Assembly (NCBI GenBank): GCA_020722645.1
Contig: DYKL01000006.1
Coordinates: 5,827-31,544 of the forward strand
DNA length: 25,718 nt
Source: Acetofilamentum sp.
GTDB lineage: Bacteria > Bacteroidota > Bacteroidia > Bacteroidales > JAFGUD01
Direction of reading: 5' to 3'
Made by a program: the position numbers and the translations under genes. Below the pieces are notes generated by a model. That model searched no databases. It saw nothing but the letters and a program-made list of their open reading frames with translations, and had not been told where the DNA came from. Below, piece by piece: positions 1-7,896 of the stretch (the first letter of the stretch is position 1; every line of letters begins with the position of its first letter).

Positions 1-160
1 CAAATTGGCTAATTGGCTAATTATCACATTAACAAATTGGCTAATTGGCTAATTATCACATTAACAAATTGGCTAATTGGCTAATTACCAAATTAACAAA
101 TTGGCTAATTGGCTAATTACCAAATTAACAAATTGGCTAATTGGCTAATTACCAAATTAG
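1..160. repeat. Five 32-bp tandem repeats
   Basis: Five consecutive 32-bp units start at 1, 33, 65, 97 and 129. Each begins CAAATTGGCTAATTGGCTAA and contains an 8-bp subrepeat, AATTGGCT, twice in tandem. The first two units end in TTATCACATTAA and the last three in TTACCAAATTA(A/G), so the array has two unit subtypes in blocks. There are no spacers, so it is not a CRISPR array. The array touches the left edge and may continue beyond it. It lies upstream of the secreted-protein gene and every frame soon meets TAA or TAG, so it is non-coding. Confidence 0.95.
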
Positions 161-254
161 CTAATTAAAAAAATCCAATGTTAATTATAGTTTACGTCAA
201 AGTTAAATATTCGTCAAATTTTCTATTTTATTTTTTTTTTCTGAAAAATATCCG

Positions 255-262
255 TATCTTTG
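255..262 (+). promoter_or_regulatory. Bacteroidota-type -7 box upstream of the T9SS cargo gene
   Basis: TATCTTTG matches the Bacteroidota -7 consensus TAnnTTTG. A start about 7 nt downstream would give a leader of roughly 60 nt before the ATG at 328. There is no clean TTTG at the -33 position, only a T-run near 231-243. This is a motif match only. Confidence 0.45.
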
Positions 263-327
263 AAAACATTTTTCAAAAAAAATTGAAAATCATACACCCT
301 AATTTATTAACTTTAAAACTTTACATT

Positions 328-3300
328 ATGAGGAAATTATTATTATTTTTTTTAGGTTTGTTTATAGCCATAGCAAGCTATTCACAGCCAATTATCACCG
401 CAATTGTTGATGGTGATTGTACTAACGGTACCCCCAAAGTGCTTGAAATATATGCAAACGGGACAGTTGATTTTAGTTTATTTTCTGTTCAAAATCAAAC
501 AAATGCAAATACTTCATGGGGAGGTCCTGTTGCTTTAACTTCATTAGGAACTGTAACAGATGATTTTGTATATGTATTTTATGATGCATCTGTGGATAAT
601 TTTGCAACTGAATTTCCCTCATCAGTTGGTAAAAATCAACTTGAAAATGCAGTAATAAATCTTAATGGAAACGACAGAATAAGAATTATTGAAACAGCTA
701 CAACAACTGTAATTGACCAATATGGTGAAGATGGTGTTGATGGCACTGGTACAGCATGGGAATATACTGATTCTTATGCCAAAAGAAACAACAGCACAGG
801 ACCCGATGCAGGATGGAATGTGTCTAATTGGACTTTCGGCGGTACTTCTGCCTTAAATGGAGGTGGAACTTGCCAAGGTGGCAGCACCTTTGAATCTATG
901 ATGGGCGGAATTGGAACTTATACAAACGGTGGTACTCCCCTAGAACCACAAATCTCAAATATCTCACATCTTCCAGCTAATCCAACTTCTTCTGAAAGTG
1001 TTGTTGTTTCTGCCACAATTACAGATGATGTTGCTGTTACAGGTGCTACTCTTTACTGGGCAACAACTACTCCGGTAACAACAGCCGATAATCCAACTAC
1101 TATGAGTAATGGTGGTAGCGGAGATATTTATTCAGCTACAATCGGAGCACAAGCAAACGGTACAACTGTTCATTACATGATTGTTGCAACTGACGGAACA
1201 TATACAACTACAACTTCTGAATATTCATATACTGTAACTGATCCTGTTACTGTCGATTGGTGTAATTTACAATATCCAAGTACAGGAACAATTAATTTAG
1301 GAGAAGATTATAACGTTTATGCACAAGCTTGGATAAATGGAGTTACAAGTGGGGCGGGTGCTACAACTGATTTACTTTGTTGGATTGGTTATAACACAGC
1401 AAATACAGATCCTTCTACTTGGACAAATTGGGTGCCTGCTACTTTTAATGTTCAGTCTGGTGAAAATGATGAGTTTATGGCAAATATTGGTACTGCTATC
1501 TCCTCAGCCGGTACTTATTATTATGCAAGCCGTTGGCAATATCAGAGTGGTACATATACTTATGGTGGATACAACGCAGGTGGCGGTGGATTTTGGGACG
1601 GAACTACAAATGTAAGCGGTGATTTAACCGTAAATTCACTTCCCACTCTTGATGTATTTTTCTCAGAATACAGCGAAGCAGGCTCTGGAAATACAAAATA
1701 CATTGAAATTTATAACGGTTCAGGTTCTGATATAGATTTATCAACCGTAACAATTGAAGCCAAATTAGCATCTAATGGTGGTGCTTGGGGTAATACACTC
1801 ACTTTCCCTTTAACAGGAACATTTGCCGCAAGTGATGTTTATTTAATTGCTAATTCAGGTTCTGTTCAAGAAATTTTAGACCTTGCAGACACAACAAGTA
1901 ATATTACTTATTTTAATGGTAACGATGCATTAGGACTGTTTGTTAATGGTGTATTAGTTGATGTTATAGGTGTTCAGGGAGTTGATCCTGGTACAGGATG
2001 GGATGTAGCAGGTGTAACAAATGGTACTGCTGATCATACATTAGTAAGAAAATACCCTGATGTAACAACCGGAACAACTGACTGGGCAACTTCTGCCGGT
2101 ACAGACGCAGCAAGTTCTCAATGGATTGTTCTTGATTATGATAATTATGCTTTTGCAGGTTGGCACGGATACGCAAAACCAGTTATTTCAAATATTTTAA
2201 CTACTCCAAGCAACCCGACTTCAGTAGATGCTGTTACCGTAAATGCAGATGTTGTTGATTATGACGGAACAATATCTTCTGTTGTTTTATCTTGGGGTAC
2301 TACACAAGGTGTTTATCCTAACGATATTACAATGAATGTTTCTACCGGTGACACTTATCAAACTGCAACTGATATTCCTGCTCAGACATTAGGAACTACT
2401 GTTTATTATATCATTACAGCTACTGACAATGATACACAAGTTACTGTTTCAGAAGAACAGTCATACACAGTAGGTTCTTTTACTTTACCAATAAATATTG
2501 CTATTACTATCGAAGCAGATACATTAGTTTTAATATATGATGATATTGTTTCAAATTTTAATGCTACAAATTACGTTCTTAATCCTAATACTGAAAATAT
2601 AACATTTGGAACATCAGTACAATACAATGACACAACAATTATTCTTTTTGACCCTTCTGTTGATTTTACCGAAGATGTATTATTAGACACAATTTATGAT
2701 TCATACAATAATACAAGTTATGTTTTCCATGCCGGAATTATGCCTTTAAGATTTTTAAATACAGCAAATACAGATATAATTGCAGGTGGCGAATTTGCTT
2801 CTTTTAAGGGAATTGTAACTGCTGATGACGAATATAATCAAGTATGGATTCAAGATACTTACACAGAAATGGGTGGTGTCTTAATTTATGATACTGATTT
2901 AGGTGATATGGTTGATGTTGGAGATAGTATCATTGTTTATGCAGAAAGAAGTATTTATAATGGTATGACTGAACTTGTAAATCCTTTTTTAATTAATATT
3001 GTAGGTACCGGATTGCCAACAGCGGCAATAATTTCAGGAGCAGAATTAGATTACAATTTATCCCAAGACAATGCAAATGCAGAAGTTTGGGAAGGACAAT
3101 TTGTTTTTGCTGAAAATTTGATAATTGACAGTTTAAATTCCGGTTATTATGAATATTATGCTCACGATTGTGACGGAAATATCATTTGTATTGATGATGA
3201 TGCTGATTACCATTATCAAAGCGGTTTTACTTTGACAACCGGCAATATGTATGACATTACAGGTGTTGTTACATTCTCAAACGGACATTATAAAATTAAC

Positions 3301-4077
3301 CCAAGAGGATTAGATGACGCAACTCTTTTCACATTTACAGGTACTAATATTGAGTCACCAGAAACTCAGGTTGAAGGCACATTGGTTTATGCTGACACCA
3401 ATAATACTGCTTTTGAATCATTCCAAGTAATGAAATTTGTTGTTAACGATATGGGTGGAGATGGTTTACCGACTGTAATTTCACAAGTTAGTGCTTATGC
3501 AGGTACAGCTAACACTGCTGATTTCACAAGTGACATTGATGGAGGTTTTATTACTTATGCAGATACAACTTTGATTAATTTTGGTGGAGATCCGGTTATC
3601 ACTGCTAATTCTGTTGTAATGCCGATAGCATTAAATGATATGATTATTGCAGATAATTCCATTGTAGAATTTATTGTTTGGTTATGGTTAAATCCTGATG
3701 CAGTTGACGGAAGAATTATTCAGTTCGAAATTGCAACTACTCACGGTTTTGAAGTATTTAATCCATACTGTTATTCTTCTCCTTTACTCGCTACAATTGA
3801 AAATCCTGTTACCAGTGATGAATTTGAAATCGAAGGACCTGCTTCTATTTCTGAAATGAATACAAATGTAAATGTGTATCCAAATCCGGTTAATGATATT
3901 CTTAATTTCAACGGAGATATTCAATCTGTAGTATTGTATGATGTTTTAGGAAATATTATGGACACAGAATTCTTAAATTATTCAATAAATATGAGCGGTT
4001 TATCAGCCGGTTTATATGTTGCAAAAGTATATATGAATGACGGTTCTGTTATTTCTAAACAAATTATTAAAAAATAA
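328..4077 (+). CDS. T9SS-secreted multidomain protein with lamin-tail and Ig-like domains
   Basis: Predicted 1249-residue extracellular protein. The ATG at 328 was chosen because it gives a normal signal peptide (MRKLLLFFLGLFIAIASYSQ); the open frame continues upstream to 178, but that extension is low-complexity. A lamin-tail-like beta domain (about 20-170) is followed by an Ig-like domain (about 206-308), a segment with WIGYNT and YYYASRWQY motifs (about 310-435), a second lamin-tail domain (about 442-550), a second Ig-like domain (about 617-715) and an OB-fold-like region (about 820-995). The last 70 residues are a type IX secretion sorting domain starting near VYPNPVNDIL (about 1183) and ending in SKQIIKK. 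The family is exported across the outer membrane by PorU-type machinery and left on the surface or released. I see no catalytic domain, so an adhesive or binding role is inference. The domain calls rest on motif recognition. Confidence 0.9.
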   Translation: MRKLLLFFLGLFIAIASYSQPIITAIVDGDCTNGTPKVLEIYANGTVDFSLFSVQNQTNANTSWGGPVALTSLGTVTDDFVYVFYDASVDNFATEFPSSVGKNQLENAVINLNGNDRIRIIETATTTVIDQYGEDGVDGTGTAWEYTDSYAKRNNSTGPDAGWNVSNWTFGGTSALNGGGTCQGGSTFESMMGGIGTYTNGGTPLEPQISNISHLPANPTSSESVVVSATITDDVAVTGATLYWATTTPVTTADNPTTMSNGGSGDIYSATIGAQANGTTVHYMIVATDGTYTTTTSEYSYTVTDPVTVDWCNLQYPSTGTINLGEDYNVYAQAWINGVTSGAGATTDLLCWIGYNTANTDPSTWTNWVPATFNVQSGENDEFMANIGTAISSAGTYYYASRWQYQSGTYTYGGYNAGGGGFWDGTTNVSGDLTVNSLPTLDVFFSEYSEAGSGNTKYIEIYNGSGSDIDLSTVTIEAKLASNGGAWGNTLTFPLTGTFAASDVYLIANSGSVQEILDLADTTSNITYFNGNDALGLFVNGVLVDVIGVQGVDPGTGWDVAGVTNGTADHTLVRKYPDVTTGTTDWATSAGTDAASSQWIVLDYDNYAFAGWHGYAKPVISNILTTPSNPTSVDAVTVNADVVDYDGTISSVVLSWGTTQGVYPNDITMNVSTGDTYQTATDIPAQTLGTTVYYIITATDNDTQVTVSEEQSYTVGSFTLPINIAITIEADTLVLIYDDIVSNFNATNYVLNPNTENITFGTSVQYNDTTIILFDPSVDFTEDVLLDTIYDSYNNTSYVFHAGIMPLRFLNTANTDIIAGGEFASFKGIVTADDEYNQVWIQDTYTEMGGVLIYDTDLGDMVDVGDSIIVYAERSIYNGMTELVNPFLINIVGTGLPTAAIISGAELDYNLSQDNANAEVWEGQFVFAENLIIDSLNSGYYEYYAHDCDGNIICIDDDADYHYQSGFTLTTGNMYDITGVVTFSNGHYKINPRGLDDATLFTFTGTNIESPETQVEGTLVYADTNNTAFESFQVMKFVVNDMGGDGLPTVISQVSAYAGTANTADFTSDIDGGFITYADTTLINFGGDPVITANSVVMPIALNDMIIADNSIVEFIVWLWLNPDAVDGRIIQFEIATTHGFEVFNPYCYSSPLLATIENPVTSDEFEIEGPASISEMNTNVNVYPNPVNDILNFNGDIQSVVLYDVLGNIMDTEFLNYSINMSGLSAGLYVAKVYMNDGSVISKQIIKK

Positions 4078-4101
4078 TATTTAAAAAAATCAATTTTAAA
4101 G

Positions 4102-4133
4102 AGGTCGATTATTATTTTAATCGACCTTTTTTT
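4102..4133 (+). terminator. Intrinsic terminator after the T9SS cargo gene
   Basis: A perfect 10-bp stem, AGGTCGATTA (4102-4111) with TAATCGACCT (4118-4127), has a 6-nt loop and runs into seven T residues. It lies 25 nt past the stop codon and ends where the next gene's -7 box begins. Confidence 0.9.
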
Positions 4134-4140
4134 ATTTTTG
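4133..4140 (+). promoter_or_regulatory. -7 box for the histidine kinase gene, abutting the terminator
   Basis: TATTTTTG fits TAnnTTTG and begins inside the T-tract of the preceding terminator. Transcription starting about 7 nt downstream would leave only about 6 nt before the ATG at 4153, so the message would be almost leaderless. No convincing -33 TTTG is visible, because that position is occupied by the terminator stem. Confidence 0.45.
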
Positions 4141-4152
4141 CAAAAAAAAATC

Positions 4153-5169
4153 ATGGAGTTTTTCAAAAAAAACAACATTTTAATTACATTTACAATTTTT
4201 ATTACCTTAGCATTATTAATTGTTTTATTTTTAATGATACAATTTGAAATTGAAAAAAAACATTTATTGATTATTCCTGTGTTTTTTTTAATAATATTCG
4301 GTTTTATTAAATTATACTCATATCAACTTGGTGAAAAAATTAAAAATGAATACGAAGCAAAAATCAAAAAAATTGAAAAAGGTGCAGATAAAGGATTATT
4401 AGAAGAATGGACAAAAAGAAAAACTCAGGAAATCGATCAGTTGAAAGCAAATGAACAATTCCGCAAAGAATTTATCGGAAATGTAGCCCACGAACTCAAA
4501 ACGCCGATATTTAACATTCAGGGTTACATTGCCACATTACTTGAAGGTGCTATAAACGATACAAATGTAAATATAAAATATCTTGAAAGAAGTGATAAAA
4601 ACGTTCAAAGACTTGTTGCAATAGTCAAAGATTTAGATATTATTTCAAAATTGGAAACCGGAACAATAACACCTCAGATGCAGGTATTCAACATCGTTCA
4701 AGTTATTAAGGAAGTTGTTGAAATTCTTGAGGTAAAATCCAATGAATACAATATCCAGATTGAATGCGATTTTAAAAATCAAACTGAGGTTTATGCTGAC
4801 AAAGAGAAAATTACAGAAGTACTTCACAATTTAATTTTAAATTCTATTATTTACGGCAAAAAAAACGGTAAAACAGAAATATCTGTTAATGAAAAAAAGA
4901 AAAAAATCTTGATTTCCATAAAAGATAATGGCATAGGTATTGACGAAAAAGACCAAAAACATATATTTGAAAGGTTTTTCAGAGCAGATAAAAGCCGTTC
5001 TAGAGACAGAGGCGGCTCGGGATTGGGGCTTGCAATTGTAAAACATATTATAGATTCGCATAATCAGACAATCACGGTGGATAGCAAATTCGGAGAAGGG
5101 ACGACTTTTACTTTTTCTCTTTCTAAACCAAAAGAAATCATAGAAAACAAGACTGTTGATAGTGCATAG
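4153..5169 (+). CDS. PhoR-like sensor histidine kinase, orphan
   Basis: Predicted 338-residue membrane histidine kinase that autophosphorylates on His and passes phosphate to a response regulator. Two membrane segments (about 8-31 and 37-57) are separated by only about six residues, so there is no periplasmic sensor domain, and no HAMP or PAS domain is evident. A charged helix leads to the HisKA domain, with the H box HELKTP and phospho-accepting His113. The ATPase domain has the N box around HNLILN (225-230), the G1 box DNGIGID (258-264), the F box around FERFFRADK and the G2 box GGSGLGLAI (287-295), so it looks fully active. The ATG at 4153 is preferred over an in-frame TTG at 4138, which lies inside the -7 box. 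No response regulator gene is adjacent, so the partner is elsewhere. The final codons and stop lie in a 7-bp repeat. Confidence 0.92.
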   Translation: MEFFKKNNILITFTIFITLALLIVLFLMIQFEIEKKHLLIIPVFFLIIFGFIKLYSYQLGEKIKNEYEAKIKKIEKGADKGLLEEWTKRKTQEIDQLKANEQFRKEFIGNVAHELKTPIFNIQGYIATLLEGAINDTNVNIKYLERSDKNVQRLVAIVKDLDIISKLETGTITPQMQVFNIVQVIKEVVEILEVKSNEYNIQIECDFKNQTEVYADKEKITEVLHNLILNSIIYGKKNGKTEISVNEKKKKILISIKDNGIGIDEKDQKHIFERFFRADKSRSRDRGGSGLGLAIVKHIIDSHNQTITVDSKFGEGTTFTFSLSKPKEIIENKTVDSA

Positions 5170-5190
5170 TGCTTAGTGAATAGTGAATAG
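5160..5190. repeat. 7-bp tandem repeat providing the kinase stop codon
   Basis: Units TAGTGCA, TAGTGCT, TAGTGAA and TAGTGAA follow one another from 5160 to 5187, then a partial copy. The kinase stop codon TAG at 5167-5169 is the first three bases of the second unit. Confidence 0.85.
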
Positions 5191-5233
5191 TTGTAAGTTA
5201 GACTCTACTAACTCATTAACTTTACAAACTTTA

Positions 5234-5255
5234 AGACCCTTACAAGGCAAGCTTT
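5234..5255 (-). repeat. Copy of a dispersed 22-bp repeat
   Basis: Read on the minus strand this is AAAGCTTGCCTTGTAAGGG plus TCT. It matches the two tandem copies at 13951-13995 with two differences from each, and shares its core with 24453-24467. It lies in the 120-bp gap between the kinase and peptidase genes. Confidence 0.7.
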
Positions 5256-5289
5256 AAAAACTCTAAAAACTCTAAATAAAATTTTTATT

Positions 5290-7392
5290 ATGAAACTATT
5301 ACATTTTTTTCTGATTGCTGTAATTTTTATTGCATTTTCTTGCAATAATAAACAAAATCAGACAGAAACAAATCAAAAAGAGCAAGTAGAATTCAAATAC
5401 AACACTCTTGATTTCAGCAAAGGAGTTATGACACCGGAAATATTATGGAGTTTCGGAAGAATCGGAGAGACAGAACTCTCACCCGACAATTCAAAGGTTT
5501 TGTTTACTTTAACACATTACAGTATTGAGCAAAACAAAAGCCGAAGGGACATTCATTTAATAAACCTTTCAGATAATTCAACAAGCCAAATTACAAATAC
5601 CGACAATGGAGAATACAGCCCATTTTGGCGACCTGACGGCAAAAAAATCGCTTTCCTTGCTACTGACGAAAACAGCATTGTGCAAATTTGGGAAATTAAC
5701 CCTGATGGTAGCGGATTGCAACAAGTTACAAAAGAAGATGCTTCTATTTCCAACTTTTTATATTCACCCGCATTAGATAAAATTTTATACACAAAAGATG
5801 TTAAGATAAGTAAATCAGCATCAGATATTTATCCTGATTTGCCACTTGCAGAAGCCCGAATCATTGATGACTTAATGTTCAGACATTGGGACGGTTGGGA
5901 AGATGGTTACTATTCTCACATTTTTGTGTCGGATTATGATGCCGAAAAATCAAGTGTTTCTGATGGAACTGACATTATGCCTGACGAACCTTATGATACA
6001 CCAACCAAACCCTTTGGCGGTGTCGAAGAAATAACATTTAGCCCTGACGGAAAAAAAATTGCTTACACTTGTAAAAAAATGACAGGTATAAAATTTGCAA
6101 CCAGCACTAACTCAGATATTTATATTTACGACATAGAAAAATCTATAACAACTAATATTTCTGACGGGAATTATGGTTTTGACAAATGCCCTGTTTTTTC
6201 AGAAAAAAGCGATAAAATTGCTTGGGAAAGTATGGAACGTGACGGATACGAAGCAGACAAAATCAGATTATTTGTTTACGACTTTAACACAAAAGAAATT
6301 ACAGATTTCTCTACAGAATTTGACAATAATGTACATCAGCTTACTTGGGCAGAAGACGATAATAAAATTTATTTCATTTCGGCAACTAATGCAACGAATC
6401 AACTTTTTTCGATTGATTTGACAACAAAAGAAATAAAACAAATAACAGAAGGTATCCACGACTATACAGCATACAAAATAGCAGATAATTTTGCAATTGC
6501 TAACAGAATGTCAATGTCATCACCAGTCGAAATTTTTAAAATTGATTTGAAAACAGGCGAACAAAATCAAATAACTTTTGTAAACAAAGAAATATTAGAT
6601 AAAATTAAACTTGGAAAAGTCGAAGAAAGATGGATGACTACTACCGACAACAAAAAGATGCATTCTTGGATTATTTATCCGCCCGATTTTGACCCAAACA
6701 AAACATATCCTGCTTTATTGTACTGTCAAGGTGGACCTCAATCAACCGTTAGTCAGTTTTTTTCGTATCGCTGGAATTTTCAGATGATGGCTGCAAATGG
6801 TTACATTGTCGTAGCACCTAACCGTAGAGGTGTTCCGGGGTTTGGACAGGAATGGAATGAGCAAATCAGTTTGGATTACGGCGGTCAGAACATGAAAGAC
6901 TATTTGACAGCAATTGATGAAATGGCAAAAGAACCATACATTGATGAAAACCGACTTGGAGCAGTAGGTGCAAGTTACGGAGGATTTTCAATATATTGGC
7001 TTGCCGGAAATCACAATAAACGTTTCAAAGCTTTTATTGCACACGACGGAATGTTCAATTTTATTAGTATGTTCGGAACTACCGAAGAATTATGGTTCCC
7101 TTTGTGGGATATTGGCGGAACTTATTGGCAACCAAATGACAAAAATTGCTACAATGCATCACCTCATTTGTATGTCAAAAACTGGGATACTCCTATATTG
7201 ATTTTTCAGGGTGGTAAAGATTTCAGAGTTACCGAATCACAAGCTTTTGAAGCATATACAGCAGCAAAAATGTTAGGTATAGATGCAAGATTAGTTCATT
7301 TCGAAAATGAAAATCATTGGGTACTCAAACCACAAAACGGAATTTTATGGCAACGTGAATTTTATGGCTGGTTGGATAAATATTTGAAATAA
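5290..7392 (+). CDS. S9 family serine peptidase lipoprotein (DPP5-like)
   Basis: Predicted 700-residue periplasmic serine peptidase of the prolyl oligopeptidase family, likely releasing dipeptides from peptide N-termini. The N-terminus is a lipoprotein signal ending IAFS-C18. Residues about 45-430 carry beta-propeller repeats of the type SPDGKKIAY and PDGKKIAFL. The C-terminal alpha/beta hydrolase domain has the nucleophile motif GASYGG with Ser562, Asp644 in GGKDFRV and His676 in NENHW; the order and spacing fit a complete catalytic triad. Length and the terminal domain resemble the dipeptidyl peptidase 5 group of Bacteroidota, which matters for peptide use by asaccharolytic members; the exact subfamily is inferred. 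The gene stands alone on the plus strand and converges with the S41 protease gene. No clear -7 box precedes it. Confidence 0.93.
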   Translation: MKLLHFFLIAVIFIAFSCNNKQNQTETNQKEQVEFKYNTLDFSKGVMTPEILWSFGRIGETELSPDNSKVLFTLTHYSIEQNKSRRDIHLINLSDNSTSQITNTDNGEYSPFWRPDGKKIAFLATDENSIVQIWEINPDGSGLQQVTKEDASISNFLYSPALDKILYTKDVKISKSASDIYPDLPLAEARIIDDLMFRHWDGWEDGYYSHIFVSDYDAEKSSVSDGTDIMPDEPYDTPTKPFGGVEEITFSPDGKKIAYTCKKMTGIKFATSTNSDIYIYDIEKSITTNISDGNYGFDKCPVFSEKSDKIAWESMERDGYEADKIRLFVYDFNTKEITDFSTEFDNNVHQLTWAEDDNKIYFISATNATNQLFSIDLTTKEIKQITEGIHDYTAYKIADNFAIANRMSMSSPVEIFKIDLKTGEQNQITFVNKEILDKIKLGKVEERWMTTTDNKKMHSWIIYPPDFDPNKTYPALLYCQGGPQSTVSQFFSYRWNFQMMAANGYIVVAPNRRGVPGFGQEWNEQISLDYGGQNMKDYLTAIDEMAKEPYIDENRLGAVGASYGGFSIYWLAGNHNKRFKAFIAHDGMFNFISMFGTTEELWFPLWDIGGTYWQPNDKNCYNASPHLYVKNWDTPILIFQGGKDFRVTESQAFEAYTAAKMLGIDARLVHFENENHWVLKPQNGILWQREFYGWLDKYLK

Positions 7393-7400
7393 ATCTGAGT

Positions 7401-7426
7401 AAAAAAAAAACTTTCAGAGTTGAAAG
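7401..7426 (-). terminator. Candidate minus-strand terminator
   Basis: On the minus strand the stem CTTTCA-actc-TGAAAG is followed directly by ten T residues (7410 down to 7401). The stem is short, and the site lies about 470 nt past the S41 stop, so it may be a backstop protecting the convergent S9 gene from antisense transcription. Confidence 0.45.
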
Positions 7427-7510
7427 ACCCTAAAATGTTATTTTTTAGTTTTGTTTGATGTCCTAACCAAACCACCGAAACGTATTTCGACTCCTTCGGG
7501 GTAGAAATAA

Positions 7511-7545
7511 AAATTGTCAGACACTTTTGAAATGTCTGACAATTT
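7511..7545 (+). terminator. Strong hairpin, candidate bidirectional terminator
   Basis: AAATTGTCAGACA (7511-7523) pairs perfectly over 13 bp with TGTCTGACAATTT (7533-7545) across a 9-nt loop. The plus strand continues ATTATTTTCAG, a weak T-tract, and the minus strand continues TTATTTC. The position between convergent genes fits termination, but a repeated palindromic element is an alternative. Confidence 0.5.
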
Positions 7546-7572
7546 ATTTTCAGCCCTGTCGGTGTCTTCACC

Positions 7573-7839
7573 TTACAGCGGAAGTTCACGAAATTTTTTA
7601 TAAAAAATCATACCTAATCATTTGGCACTCAATCATATATAAAAGAATAGTGTCATAAAAAAATCTTATCTACATAACTTCCTGATTTTTAAATTTTTCG
7701 CAAGATATTATTTTTTTGATTACTAAAAAAATATTAGCCAAAAAAGTTTTATCTTGCCTACGTATTTTTGTTAAAAATGCATGTATTACTTGATATAACT
7801 GCAATAGACCCAAATTTAGTAGGTGAACTTCCGTTACAG
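7573..7839. mobile_element. MITE-like element with 11-bp TIRs and 6-bp target duplication
   Basis: CGGAAGTTCAC (7579-7589) and its exact reverse complement GTGAACTTCCG (7823-7833) bound a 255-bp AT-rich segment. Immediately outside both ends is the same hexamer, TTACAG (7573-7578 and 7834-7839), as expected for a target-site duplication. The interior has no transposase-sized frame but contains an 8-bp dyad GCAAGATA (7700-7707) / TATCTTGC (7750-7757) enclosing T7 and A7 runs, so the centre can fold. This is the structure of a non-autonomous miniature inverted-repeat element. A 6-bp duplication with ends starting in C resembles what I recall for IS1634-type elements, but the parent family is a guess. 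No second copy is present in the window. Confidence 0.72.
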
Positions 7840-7896
7840 TAATTTGTTCACTACCGAAAGGTCTTGTTACACTTTCGGGATACTAGATTATAACTG

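Larger units (their letters stand above)
7393..7896. other. 504-bp convergent intergenic region rich in dyads
   Basis: No gene of normal size is seen here. The gap holds, in order, a short hairpin next to an A10 run (7401-7426), a small dyad CGAAA-cgta-TTTCG (7476-7489), a strong 13-bp hairpin (7511-7545), a 255-bp MITE-like element with target duplications (7573-7839), and a 7-bp dyad CCGAAAG/CTTTCGG (7854-7878) just downstream of the S41 gene on its strand. Confidence 0.8.

Noticed and set aside
1..160. CRISPR-like array
   Set aside because: The units are directly joined with no unique spacers, and each unit has an internal subrepeat; it is a simple tandem repeat.
178..327. Upstream extension of the T9SS protein reading frame
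   Set aside because: The first 50 codons are low-complexity and would place the signal peptide inside the protein; the ATG at 328 gives a normal signal sequence.
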